Below, one piece after another: positions 43,851-52,703 of a stretch of DNA of 64,000 nt. Below the pieces are notes generated by a model, which ran no database searches, was not told where the DNA came from, and saw nothing but the letters and a program-made list of their open reading frames with translations. The stretch's first letter is position 1. The number at the start of each line of letters is the position of its first letter. The stretch is taken from positions 101,034-165,033 of the forward strand of contig JACJYN010000012.1 of assembly GCA_020636095.1 (NCBI GenBank), given 5' to 3'. The position numbers were made by a program, and so were the translations under genes. This DNA comes from Lewinellaceae bacterium. Its GTDB lineage: Bacteria; Bacteroidota; Bacteroidia; Chitinophagales; Saprospiraceae.

Positions 43851-45470
43851 ACTAGACTTTGGACGTGCTAGGGGTAGATTTTGAAAAGACAGAACAACAT
43901 CGGAACTTTGGATTGTGCGAAAAAACAAAGCCACCGAGTCGTTCTGCCACTCAATATTACAACTGGAGGTTGGAAAAAGCAAAGCTTTAGCAACTTAGTG
44001 ATGTACTAGCTAGCCAGCAATCTGCCCGGTCAGTTACAGCAGTTAGCCTAAGCCGCTGCTATCATTATCAATACAGTAGCATAGCGGATGCAATAAACTG
44101 CCTGCATGAAGGCGCCCATTATCCAGAAGAGGAAAAGCAGCGTGCCCATTTAGAGTTGGAGCAAAAGCTCTTATCGTTGAAAAGCGGTTATATGGCTAAA
44201 CCGTTTGAAAAGTTTTACTTGCTCAACACAGACAGCAGTTCATTGATACGGTACTCATTCGCCAACGCTTCCTTACGTTCCCACGTGTATGTGGCTAATA
44301 ACCGGGTAAAGGGAAACCTACCAGTGGATATTGGCTATGGCATATCAGTGGTTGGCTTGGCAGCGCGGCAGTTTATATGGGGTAGCTGAGGCGCCATGGA
44401 ACCTTCCGCTGAGTATCCGCCGGCAGGGCATAGCCAACAAGGGCATACATTCGCTGCTCGGCAAGTCAAGGATTTAGTGGACAATAAGGAATTGCCTTTT
44501 GGCGCACACTTGACCGTCAATGCATCAGATCGTTACTACGGTTCGCCCGAATATATCGCCCCGCTGTATGAGCAGCCCCATTTAGTGAACACCATCCGCT
44601 TAACCAACAACCGGGCGGTATGGAAAGCCCTCAGTATCGGGGAGCAGGAGCAAAGAAGGGCTAACAACTCCGATCAGCGGGGAGCTAATGCAGTGTATGG
44701 AGAAAAGTACAAGCTCTCAGAGGCTGAGCAGTGGAATTGCCGCCGGATGAGGAGGACACCTTTGGAGTGGCTTTGTCTAATGGGCGGCGGGTGCTGGTAC
44801 AAGTGCAAGCCTGGGACAATATGATGATCCGTACCAAACGAGGTATGAATATGAAAGATAAGCCCTTTCGGCTGGTAAGCGTGCGTTTGATGGATGCCCA
44901 GACAAAGGAGCCTATATTCAAGAGGCGCATGTGGCTGGGCGTATGGGGCAGCGGCCGGAGAATTAACCTCGAAGAAATATACTGGGCTTATCGCCAGCGC
45001 TTTGATATAGAGCACTTCCTCCGGTTTGGCAAACAAAACTTGCTGATGGATAGCTTCCAGACGCCGGACGTGGAGCACTTGGATAATTGGATGGAGATAG
45101 TAAGCCGGTATACTGGCTACTTTGGGTAGCCAAAGACGAAGCGCATGACCAAAGTGCACAAATGGCAGAAGTACGACAAGCGTTACAAAAGCGCGTTGAA
45201 TATGGCTTGCCAGTATCTCCTCCGAGGTGCAGCGGCAAATGGAATCTATTATTTTGAGTTTTGAGCAGGAGCCCTTCCTCCCAAAACTGCAAATAAAAAG
45301 CCGAGGGCGCAAAGAAGGAGACATTCAGGACAAGAGAGAACGCCATAAAGTCGTGTGGAAGGGTAAAAAGGCAAAGAAAAAGCGAGCCTGAACGGCTCTT
45401 TTTATAACAGGGCGGGCGGCGAAAGGGTGGAAAAATAATTTCTCCCAACGCCGCACGTCCAAAGTCTAGT
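43851..45470 (+). mobile_element. Insertion sequence with decayed transposase
   Basis: Inverted ends actagactttggacgtgc (43851-43868) and gcacgtccaaagtctagt (45453-45470) are exact over 18 bp. They are flanked by the 8-bp direct repeat aaagtata (43843-43850 and 45471-45478), a target duplication. The 1620-bp interior carries transposase pieces in three different frames. The inserted copy is therefore probably dead but the ends are still intact. Confidence 0.88.
44156..45129 (+). pseudogene. Frameshifted DDE transposase
   Basis: Three overlapping pieces in different frames read as one transposase: 44156-44389 (FEKFYLLNTDSSSLIRYSFA), 44396-44824 (KELPFGAHLTVNASDRYYGS) and 44731-45129 (KPFRLVSVRLMDAQTKEPIF, then YWAYRQRFDIEHFLRFGKQN). 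The last motif is characteristic of an IS4/IS701-like family found in cyanobacteria and Bacteroidota. At least two frameshifts and an in-frame stop are needed to explain it. Coding remnants probably continue on both sides within the element. Confidence 0.75.
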
Positions 45471-45652
45471 AAAGTATAAGAACTTGCCAAAAGAATTACA
45501 TCAATTCAGGTGAGCAAACTTGGTAAAAGGCAGTCATTGGGCATAAGGGAAGTGAGGAAAGCTAGTTTAGAATATCTTTCTGCATATTATTCTAAGTTAC
45601 CATAATAATCAATCCTGAATAATGAGGATTTTTTTCAAACAAAAAAGTCATC

Positions 45653-46462
45653 TTATTCAAACCAAAATATTTTAGATGCTTTTTTAATTAATTCGGCGGT
45701 GTTGCGTGCCTGAAATTTTTGCATAAGATTCTTTCGGTGAGTAACGACTGTCGTTTCGCTGATAAATAGCTGACCGGCAATTTCTTTGGAAGATAAACCC
45801 TCTCCAATAGCATTTAAAACTTCTCGTTCTCTATGGGAGATGTTGAGGGACTCATAAGGTTGAAAAGCAATTTCCAGTAATCTCTTCCCTGCCGGGGATT
45901 CCATTCCGTTTTCCGGCGATCGCTTCAGATACCTGCTTAGCGTAGATAAATTTGCTGGAGGGTGGCTTTCCCGGAATTTCTTAGCGACCAGGTTTATTTT
46001 TTTACTAAATTCCGGTATAAACTTTGGATTTACAAGTTTCAAAATACCCAAACCGGTTTGGGGCTTTTGGTTTTCATCATAATCGAGAATGAAGGCACTA
46101 TTTTCCACCCAGGTCCAGTTCCTGTCAAATGACTGGATTCTAAAGAAATGTTTGAATATACACAATGGCCTTTTGTCGCTATTTTCACTTGCTGTCTTTT
46201 CCAGATTATTGGCATAATCTGTCAATAATCTGGGATAATCTTTCTCATGGATCTTGCGAAAGAAGAAAGGAGGGCCTTTTTCATAGATTTCCTGTGGCGA
46301 GTAACCGAGCAACTGTTGGATAGAAGCGCCAATATAGGAGAAGGCTCCTAAACTAAAATCAACAATGTAGACGACAACTTCTCGGGCATCATTTACTGCT
46401 GCGAAGTTGGGGGTATCGCGAAGCGAGGTTTTGGAATTTTCATTCTTTGAGGTAGGCCACAT
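45653..46462 (-). CDS. PAS-LuxR transcription regulator
   Basis: A 269-residue cytoplasmic regulator. Residues 25-155 are PAS-like (VVYIVDFSLGAFSYIGASIQ, QLLGYSPQEIYEKG, then IHEKDYPRLL and a C-terminal RIQSFDRNWTWVENSAFIL). Residues 200-265 are a LuxR/GerE helix-turn-helix: REREVLNAIGEGLSSKEIAG, QLFISETTVVTHRKNLMQKF, ending AELIKKASKIF. PAS-LuxR proteins of this layout are common in Bacteroidota. There is no receiver domain, so the signal is probably sensed directly by the PAS pocket. No neighbour is an obvious target. It lies beyond the insertion sequence from the hydrolase operon and might have been its regulator before the insertion. Confidence 0.85.
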   Translation of the reverse strand: MWPTSKNENSKTSLRDTPNFAAVNDAREVVVYIVDFSLGAFSYIGASIQQLLGYSPQEIYEKGPPFFFRKIHEKDYPRLLTDYANNLEKTASENSDKRPLCIFKHFFRIQSFDRNWTWVENSAFILDYDENQKPQTGLGILKLVNPKFIPEFSKKINLVAKKFRESHPPANLSTLSRYLKRSPENGMESPAGKRLLEIAFQPYESLNISHREREVLNAIGEGLSSKEIAGQLFISETTVVTHRKNLMQKFQARNTAELIKKASKIFWFE

Positions 46463-46695
46463 AGGAAAAAAATTATGTTGAAGAAACCGTTTTGTCCTCC
46501 AATAATGGGAATTGGCCCCATTAATTTAAATTGACCTGTTAAGTAGTTCAGGAAATTCGGAATGCTCGGCCAACGAATTGAGTATTAGCGAGGTTGTTGA
46601 CAATTAATAATAGTTTCAATATAAGGAAAAAATTAAATAATTCAATAGTTTCCATTTAACCTCCTAGATTTCAAAATCAGGCAATACGCCCTATT

Positions 46696-47333
46696 TTGCA
46701 ACAAACAACCACCAAAAACACCCCCGATTGGGTAGTCCACAGAGTGCTGGGATTTCTGAACAGCGCCAAAAACGCAAGAGAAATCACCGAAGGCGTGCAG
46801 GATGACCCGCGCAACGGAAAAGGGCCGGCCATTGGCATGACGGTAGCCAGGAGGATCATGGAAGCCCGAGGCCGTTCGCGGTTCCGCAGGTTCCGCGACA
46901 TCCAGGAGCTGGCCGAAGTGCAGGGCTTCGGGCAAGACAAAATGGACGACCTCGTGACGGTTACCACAACAGCAGCCCGGAAGCCTCCTACGCCTTCGCT
47001 CTGTGGTGGTACCGTTTCGATGCCGACAACTGGTTCAGTTGGGAGCGTATTCAGAAAGAAACCGAAGGCTACTTCAGCTACTACCGGGAGTTCCCCTGGG
47101 AAATGGAGATTCGGTTCTTCAAAGGCTTCAGCCACAGCAGTATCCTGCGCGGCATAGCCCCGAAAGACCTGCCGGTGGTAGCCAACTATCCGGAACGAGC
47201 GGTTACGATATGGATCACTGCGTTATTTGACTGAGCCTTTCAGTCCATCAAAAAGGCGTACCCCCAATACGCCCTGGCCGGAGCCTTGGCGGTGTATATA
47301 GCCGGCATCCACCTGGTGGATGTTTTTAAATGA
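46696..47333 (+). pseudogene. Decayed helix-hairpin-helix gene
   Basis: One frame from about 46696 encodes a helix-hairpin-helix region (ARRIMEARGRSRFRRFRDIQ, ELAEVQGFGQDKMDDLV) of the ComEA-like type that binds DNA non-specifically. Near 46970 the sense continues in another frame (YAFALWWYRFDADNWFSWER, YFSYYREFPWEMEIRFF), which reaches a TGA at 47232. After it the same frame goes on (AFQSIKKAYPQYALAGALAV) to 47333. No ATG precedes the first part. One frameshift, one in-frame stop and a lost start mark it as a pseudogene. Confidence 0.6.
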
Positions 47334-47359
47334 GGCCTATAATCCCTATTTTTACTTTC

Positions 47360-47935
47360 ATGGACACAACCCACGACAACATCCTGGCCTACCTGAAGAG
47401 CCGCTCCATCGAGCTGCCGGAGGCGGGCTTGCAGGAAGCCCTGCTAGATACTGTCACCTTGCAGGCACCTATGGACTTCTCCGGCCTGGATTACAAATGG
47501 GTTTCCCTGCGCCGCAAAGAGGACGGCAGCGTAGAAGCCCTGAGCCTGAAGCCCTACAATATGCTGCAAGCCAACCAGCGGGAGTTGAGGCGCAAGCTGT
47601 TGTCCATCGGCGCGCAAGGCGTTTTGCTGACAAGCGTATCCGGCTTGCTGTCGGTAGCAGCCAGCCTGCTGCTGCTCATTTTGGAATTTGAAGAAGTGAT
47701 GGCCCATGACTTCTCCGAAGAGCAGGCACGGGTGCTGCTCGCTGTCTATTTTGCCGATGAGCGGCTCGCTGAAGACGATATCCAGCAGGCCTACCGGCGT
47801 TGTCATGGCAAGGGAATTGAGCAGGATGCCCTCCAGGAAAACCTGGCTATCCTGGAGCGCATCCGGACGATCCGCCGGAAAGGAAAAGGCAGGTGGGAAC
47901 TATTGGAAACCATTATTTTCCGGCGCGATGGCTGA
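47360..47935 (+). CDS. Unknown protein, first of a two-gene pair
   Basis: A 191-residue protein from the ATG at 47360 (MDTTHDNILAYLKSRS); an in-frame start at 47330 would overlap the decayed gene before it. It is soluble overall, with one hydrophobic stretch (VLLTSVSGLLSVAASLLLLI, about 96-115) that may be a membrane or core helix. A helical C-terminal part follows (FADERLAEDDIQQAYRRCHG). Its stop overlaps the next gene by 8 bp, so translation is probably coupled. Family not recognised. Confidence 0.6.
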   Translation: MDTTHDNILAYLKSRSIELPEAGLQEALLDTVTLQAPMDFSGLDYKWVSLRRKEDGSVEALSLKPYNMLQANQRELRRKLLSIGAQGVLLTSVSGLLSVAASLLLLILEFEEVMAHDFSEEQARVLLAVYFADERLAEDDIQQAYRRCHGKGIEQDALQENLAILERIRTIRRKGKGRWELLETIIFRRDG

Positions 47936-49601
47936 GCCGTTCCAATTCCCGAAGGCCTACAACCAGTTGCTGGAAGAAGCGCCACTGGGGCGTTTCGACT
48001 TTCAGAGTATGCCCGTCATCCATCCCGAAGCCCACACCGCCTATGAAGATGCCACGCTGAACCGCCTGCACCTGCTGGCCACCGCCGAACACGAGCAAAT
48101 CCACGACATGTTGGCTCGGCAAACCACCCACGGATACATGATCCTGCTGGCCATCCGCTATTTTAAAAAATTGCCCGAAGCCGAGAAAGATGCCCAGCTA
48201 TATCGGCAGATCATCCAGCTCCATGAAGAAGGGCGAAAGATGCACGAAGCATACGCCGTCTTCGGCACCCTTTGCGTCAACCGCGCCTTTCAGCCCCTGC
48301 TGGAGGCCCTGACGCCCGAATACCAGTCCTACCTGGCCGAAGCCGAAGCCATGATCCCGGCGGCCATCCGGCAAAAGCGGATGGGCCGCTTGTCGCTTTA
48401 CGCTGCCGTGCTCGCCACTTTGAGCCCCGCTCTGCCCGTTCCCCAAGGCGGCGACAAAAGGCAGGTATTACAAGCTGCTTTCAGGCAGATATCCGGATGC
48501 GAAGAGCGCTGGGCGGCCATCCGGCACTGGCAAGAAGCGCACCAGCCGGCCATTTTGGCTTGGATGGAGCAGTGCGCCAAAGAAATAGGATATACCGAAA
48601 AAGAACGGCAAGCCCCCATCTACTTCGAAGACATCAACGCCCTTTTGCCAGGCGAGCAGGAATACCTCGCCTTTGAAGACAAAGAAAGGCAATTCACCGA
48701 GCAGCTCGTCCAGTACATAGGGCAGGAAGCCCTGGCACCCGAAGCGCAGCCCATAACCGTCTCGGAACTCAAGCCTCTCATCCGCGCTTACGGCCAGCTT
48801 CTGGCGCCCCAATACCGGCTGGACCCGATGCTGGCCGAAACCTTCGGCTGGGACGAGGCTACTTACGGCCTACTCGACCGTCTATTCCAGGAAAACATCC
48901 ACTCCACATACCTTCCCGGCCCGGTGACGACGATCCACCGCCTGGCCACCGATGTCGCCGCCGTCAACCGCCTGGCGAAGCACTGCGCAGAGCAGCAGTT
49001 CCCCCTGCGCATCATCGGCTACCTCACCGGCCAGCTGGCCGACAGCACCTTTCAGAAATTCCAGCAGCACCTGCCGCTGGCAAGCCGCCTCCACATCCAG
49101 TGGAACTTTCTGTACAACGGCCTGTCTGCCTACCGCCAAGGCGAAAAGCTGGAGATTCTCTTTTCCTTTGAGCAGCGTGATTTCAGCCAGCTGGAGCCCG
49201 AAGCTGCCGCCCACCTCAGCCTGTTCGCCTCGCCCGCCGATTACTACCACAAGCCTGCCCTGCGAGGCATTGCCGAAGCCCTGGCAGCAAAAGGCGTTAA
49301 GCTCTACCTCATGCAGCCCCTCAACTTCCTCGCCTTTCTGGAGTGGCGGCAAGAGCGGGGCCTGCCCGTGCAGCCCTTCACAGTAGAGCTGGCGGCGCTG
49401 CCCGACAACGGCTTATACCTGATGAAAGCCTGGTTTGAAGACGCAGCGCACACTTACGTCCGACTAGTAGCGCAGTCCACCTATGCCGCCGTCCTGAAGC
49501 TATACAGCCTGGAACAGCCGCGCTTTAGCCTAAACCTGCGGGAGCAGGCCAGCGAACAAGATGGAGGGATTGTAAATTTTTTGAAAGTGTATTGGAAGTG
49601 A
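47928..49601 (+). CDS. Unknown 557-residue protein with HExxH
   Basis: The ATG at 47928 overlaps the previous stop by 8 bp; a long upstream in-frame extension is a shadow of that gene. The N-terminal part (MAEPFQFPKAYNQLLEEAPL) contains LATAEHEQIHDML, an HExxH motif (His55-Glu56-His59). Most of the protein is helical (YQSYLAEAEAMIPAAIRQKR), followed by mixed segments such as FPLRIIGYLTGQLADSTFQK and LHIQWNFLYNGLSAYRQGEK. No signal peptide. The metal-peptidase idea rests on one motif and may be chance. Coupled to the 191-residue protein as a probable two-component unit of unknown role. Confidence 0.6.
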   Translation: MAEPFQFPKAYNQLLEEAPLGRFDFQSMPVIHPEAHTAYEDATLNRLHLLATAEHEQIHDMLARQTTHGYMILLAIRYFKKLPEAEKDAQLYRQIIQLHEEGRKMHEAYAVFGTLCVNRAFQPLLEALTPEYQSYLAEAEAMIPAAIRQKRMGRLSLYAAVLATLSPALPVPQGGDKRQVLQAAFRQISGCEERWAAIRHWQEAHQPAILAWMEQCAKEIGYTEKERQAPIYFEDINALLPGEQEYLAFEDKERQFTEQLVQYIGQEALAPEAQPITVSELKPLIRAYGQLLAPQYRLDPMLAETFGWDEATYGLLDRLFQENIHSTYLPGPVTTIHRLATDVAAVNRLAKHCAEQQFPLRIIGYLTGQLADSTFQKFQQHLPLASRLHIQWNFLYNGLSAYRQGEKLEILFSFEQRDFSQLEPEAAAHLSLFASPADYYHKPALRGIAEALAAKGVKLYLMQPLNFLAFLEWRQERGLPVQPFTVELAALPDNGLYLMKAWFEDAAHTYVRLVAQSTYAAVLKLYSLEQPRFSLNLREQASEQDGGIVNFLKVYWK

Positions 49602-49676
49602 TGGTAGGGTATCTATTCCTCCTCCCGGATCAACTCCACCCACACCTTTTTGGGCTTTAATCCGGTTCGATATCGT

Positions 49677-49802
49677 TTACTTCAATTTTCCTAAATCTTC
49701 TATATCCAGCACTTCTTTTCCTAAAGAGCCATACTCTTTCAGTATATCCAATGCGTACTTTTCCGATACGCGAATTCGCGCATCGGCTGAAAGCCAGGAA
49801 GG
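49677..49802 (-). pseudogene. C-terminal gene fragment after KilA-N stop
   Basis: Read on the minus strand, the frame of the KilA-N gene continues past its TAG stop. It reads PSWLSADARIRVSEKYALDI, LKEYGSLGKEVLDIEDLGKL, K, then a TAA at 49677-49679. It looks like the authentic C-terminus of another small protein. A second, partial copy of the same coding segment (NWLSADAGIPVSEK, then decay) lies just upstream of the KilA-N start. The KilA-N gene may therefore have inserted into or been exchanged within this gene. Confidence 0.5.
49763..49786. repeat. 24-bp palindrome downstream of KilA-N gene
   Basis: ccgatacgcgaattcgcgcatcgg is palindromic at 11 of 12 pairs. It shares 22 of 24 bases plus its flanks with 50515-50538. 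It lies 16 bp after the KilA-N stop and inside the gene fragment noted at 49677. It could act as a terminator-like hairpin, a protein-binding site or a recombination scar. Confidence 0.7.
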
Positions 49803-50501
49803 CTACCGAATCACCACAACCAAAATATCCTCATGATAAGTGCGGACCTTGCCAAACCGTTCATCATGAGCCGTACCGGTAGGGACATTTCGTTCCCGGC
49901 ACAACCTGGTAGCCAATTTCCCCCATTCCTTGGCCTTATCCAGGGGGCAAGGTATCTTTTTCAATGAGCAATAGCCGGCGATGGTGTAGTAATGATCGTC
50001 CACGCTGGTGATCTTGGCTTCCAACTCATCAATCCTTTCAGCTATGAAGTCAATATCCTGCCTAACCTCCGCGTTAATTTTTTCCTGTTCCTCCAACTGC
50101 TCAACGATTAAGCGGAGGCTCTTTAACAAGTTAGCCGGCTGATATTCCCTGATTTCCGTTTTGCCTGTTGTCAAAAGCTCGTAGACCTTATCATATACCC
50201 AAAGCTCAAACCTGGGCGCCAGCCAAGCAGCGAATTTCAGGGCAAGCTTTTCATCCATCCAGGTACCTTGCAATTCCGGCTCTCCGCCTTTTACTACTCT
50301 CAACACTTCCCGCTTTAGCTCAGCGGCATATCTTTCCTCCAGTAGGAGAATGTATTCCTGAGTAGATCGTTGTCGGAGGAAATCATTGATACGCTTACCA
50401 AAAGGTTTGGCCATTTCCGATGCATTGACCATTTTATTGCCATCGGAGAACTCAAAGGAAATATTTTGCCCTTTGTAATCAAACTTAACAACTTCATTCA
50501 T
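49803..50501 (-). CDS. KilA-N domain protein
   Basis: A 232-residue protein beginning MNEVVKFDYKGQNISFEF (start at 50501; ATGs at 50510 and 50549 are also in frame). Residues 1-115 are a KilA-N DNA-binding domain: DGNKMVNASEMAKPFGKRIN, then LQGTWMDEKLALKFAAWLAP and FELWVYDKVYELLTTGK. A coiled coil follows (LLKSLRLIVEQLEEQEKINA) and a C-terminal domain (DDHYYTIAGYCSLKKIPCPL) common to Bacteroidota KilA-N proteins. The domain is phage- or mobile-element-derived and often binds DNA as a regulator. The gene is bracketed by near-identical palindromes 13-16 bp from each end, which may be its own binding sites. Confidence 0.85.
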   Translation of the reverse strand: MNEVVKFDYKGQNISFEFSDGNKMVNASEMAKPFGKRINDFLRQRSTQEYILLLEERYAAELKREVLRVVKGGEPELQGTWMDEKLALKFAAWLAPRFELWVYDKVYELLTTGKTEIREYQPANLLKSLRLIVEQLEEQEKINAEVRQDIDFIAERIDELEAKITSVDDHYYTIAGYCSLKKIPCPLDKAKEWGKLATRLCRERNVPTGTAHDERFGKVRTYHEDILVVVIR

Positions 50502-50514
50502 ATTAAACATTTTT

Positions 50515-50538
50515 CCGATACGGGAATTCCCGCATCGG
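50515..50538. repeat. 24-bp palindrome upstream of KilA-N gene
   Basis: ccgatacgggaattcccgcatcgg, partner of the copy at 49763-49786. It sits 13 bp before the chosen KilA-N start and so inside its probable leader. The change of cgcg to ggg on one arm is matched by a change on the other arm, so the pairing is kept. Compensatory change points to a structure or dyad under selection, or to copying of a palindrome. Confidence 0.72.
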
Positions 50539-50803
50539 CTGATAACCAATTACTTATACGGAAAAATTAGGTTGTTGCTATAAAAAACACCTTTCATTTA
50601 AGGGCGGAAGAGCAAATTGGAGCATATAAACAAGTCAAAACAAAAGTATGCAAAAACATTAAAACATAGAAATGTTTTGGTTTTTATGTTGTGGAGATTG
50701 TGATTTTTTTACGGCTTTATTTCCCTTGCCCCACCACCACCAACCCCCTTGCCTTTCTGCAAACAAAACCGATTAGCAAAGGCAGTTGAGTGATTAGGGG
50801 AGC

Positions 50804-51008
50804 CAATAACTGGACTTTGGACGGGTCCCTGTTTTAAGTCGGAAGTGCGAAATCGGAAAGCCTGTCCCGGCCTTCGTGCCGGGGTCGGAATGCAGCCACA
50901 AATGAGCGTTCGTTGCCTATTTTTCCGCTCTCCACCTTCCGATTTACTCCGTCAGTCGCTTCGCTCGTGTCCGACTTCAACGCTAGACCGTCCAAAGTCC
51001 AGCAATAA
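50804..51008. mobile_element. MITE-like element with IS-type ends
   Basis: Inverted ends ctggactttggacg (50810-50823) and cgtccaaagtccag (50989-51002) are exact over 14 bp and nearly match the ends of the insertion sequence at 43851-45470. The 6-bp sequence caataa flanks both sides (50804-50809 and 51003-51008), a possible target duplication. The 190-bp interior has no transposase. It shares the block actccgtcagtcgcttcgct with the copy at 19834-19971. No gene is seen between 50550 and 51102. Confidence 0.65.
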
Positions 51009-51061
51009 AGGAAAGTCAGAAAAAAGAAAGAGCCTTCAATAGCATTATACCTTTTATATGC

Positions 51062-51069
51062 TATATTTG
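51062..51069 (+). promoter_or_regulatory. -7 element before RloA-like ATPase
   Basis: TATATTTG matches the -7 TAnnTTTG consensus 33 bp before the ATG at 51103. No TTTG is present at the expected -33 distance, so this is a partial match. Confidence 0.35.
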
Positions 51070-51102
51070 GATAAGTTATCCAACAATTGCAAATAAAAAA
51101 CC

Positions 51103-52359
51103 ATGCTGCTCGAATTTAGCATAGAAAATTACCGTTCCTTCCGGGACAAGCAAACGCTTTCCATGGTGCCCGACGAAGGCAAAAAGGAGGAAGCTGGCCA
51201 TATCATTGAAACCGACGGCCAGTATAAGGCATTGAGGTCCGCCATCATATACGGTGCCAACGCCTCCGGAAAAAGCAACCTCATGAAGGCCATGCAGGCA
51301 TTGCGCAACCTGGTGCTTTCCTCTGCCGGCCGGGCTCCGGATAAACCATTTGGGGAATACGAGCCATTTCTATTCAACCCGCGGACAGCCTCCGCGCCGG
51401 TAAGCTTTGAAGTCAATTTTCTTCAGGAAGAGGTGCGGTACAATTACCGGGTATCCATCCTGAGAGAACAAGTAGTAGAAGAGCAACTGCTTTTCTATCC
51501 CGAGGGAAGGGAGTCCAAACTATTCAGGCGGATTGGCCAAGAATTCGAATTTGGCGATTACCTCAAAGGGCAGAAGGTAGTCGTATCCAGGCTCACCGGG
51601 AGCAACCAGTTGTACCTGTCGAAGGCCGCCCACAACAATATAGAACAACTGGTTAAAATATATCAGTTTTTCGTCCAGGACTACATGCCCATACCCTTTT
51701 TGGACAGCTGGGTGGATAGCTATTACCTCCGCCGGATTGCCCAAGAGTTGGAAAAAGCGAAGAAAAACGAACGCTTCATCAACAATTTCAAAACCCTCTT
51801 AAAAAGTTTTGACACCGGCGTCGTCGATTTCCAGATTGAAAAGCCGGAATTGCCTGCTGTAGAAAACGAGTATGAAATATCCGTCGAGCACCTCGTATTT
51901 GACGACGGCGGCAAAGAAGCCGGCACGGCTTTCTATCCCCTTGCCGAAGAATCGGCCGGCACCCAGAAGCTATTTGTGTTGGGAGGCCTCCTCCTCCGGG
52001 CCCTGATGAACGGCCGGGCGATCCTGGTAGATGAATTCGAGCGCAGCCTGCACCCGTTGATCTGCCAATATCTTATCGAGTTATTTCACGACCCGAAGAC
52101 CAACACCAAGGGCGCCCAGTTGCTCCTAGCCACCCACGACACCAACCTGCTAACCAGCGTCAACTTCCGGAGAGACCAGGTTTGGATCATCGAGAAAGAT
52201 CAAGCCGGCGCATCAGAGCTATACTCTCTCGCAGAAATAACCGGCATCCTCAAGGGCGCTCCCTACGAAAAATGGTATCTCTCCGGCCGCCTGGGCGGCA
52301 TTCCCGGCATACGGAGCTTAGATTTTGAACTGAACTACGCTGCTGATGAAAAGGAGTAG
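51103..52359 (+). CDS. RloA-like ABC/AAA ATPase
   Basis: A 418-residue cytoplasmic ATPase of the AAA_15/AAA_21 group related to RloA. FSIENYRSFRDKQTLSM is the typical start, Walker A is GANASGKS (51-58), Walker B AILVDEFERSLHP is near residue 308, and LLLATHDTNLL is the H-loop. An insert at 100-260 is the coiled-coil/arm region. Such ATPases are usually paired with an RloB-type Toprim nuclease or act as the sensor half of abortive systems such as PARIS. I see no partner ORF on either side; the following 344 bp are non-coding. It could be an orphan or work with a distant effector. Confidence 0.82.
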   Translation: MLLEFSIENYRSFRDKQTLSMVPDEGKKEEAGHIIETDGQYKALRSAIIYGANASGKSNLMKAMQALRNLVLSSAGRAPDKPFGEYEPFLFNPRTASAPVSFEVNFLQEEVRYNYRVSILREQVVEEQLLFYPEGRESKLFRRIGQEFEFGDYLKGQKVVVSRLTGSNQLYLSKAAHNNIEQLVKIYQFFVQDYMPIPFLDSWVDSYYLRRIAQELEKAKKNERFINNFKTLLKSFDTGVVDFQIEKPELPAVENEYEISVEHLVFDDGGKEAGTAFYPLAEESAGTQKLFVLGGLLLRALMNGRAILVDEFERSLHPLICQYLIELFHDPKTNTKGAQLLLATHDTNLLTSVNFRRDQVWIIEKDQAGASELYSLAEITGILKGAPYEKWYLSGRLGGIPGIRSLDFELNYAADEKE

Positions 52360-52703
52360 AGGGAAAGGCAGGCAGAAGAAAAGCATATCACGGAATATAG
52401 AGCCTGGACGGATGTTGGCCTATTGGTGATTGCTTTGACATCTGGGAAATAAATAGAGGCAATCAAGCCAGGACTAAGCCAGGAGCCCCGAGGAGGAGCT
52501 TCTGGCTTTGTTGTATGAAGGGATAAGGTTGCTGCCTCTGCTGTGCCAAGCACCATTTTACCCCCCCCTTACACGCAGCAAAATCGGCAAACAAAGAACA
52601 TAACACCTATACATTTAAACAATATTGTTTTAAATAAGCGATTTTCCATTCGGCTTAAGATTATTTGTTTTATTTTCCCCGCTCAAACATACTGTGAACA
52701 ACC
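52360..52703. other. Intergenic region before umuD
   Basis: No gene is seen. An element containing gcttctggctttgttgt (52496-52512) resembles ggcttctggttttgttgt after umuC (about 54668-54685). An AT-rich stretch at 52600-52690 probably holds the umuDC promoter. I could not identify a LexA-type operator for this phylum with confidence. Confidence 0.4.
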
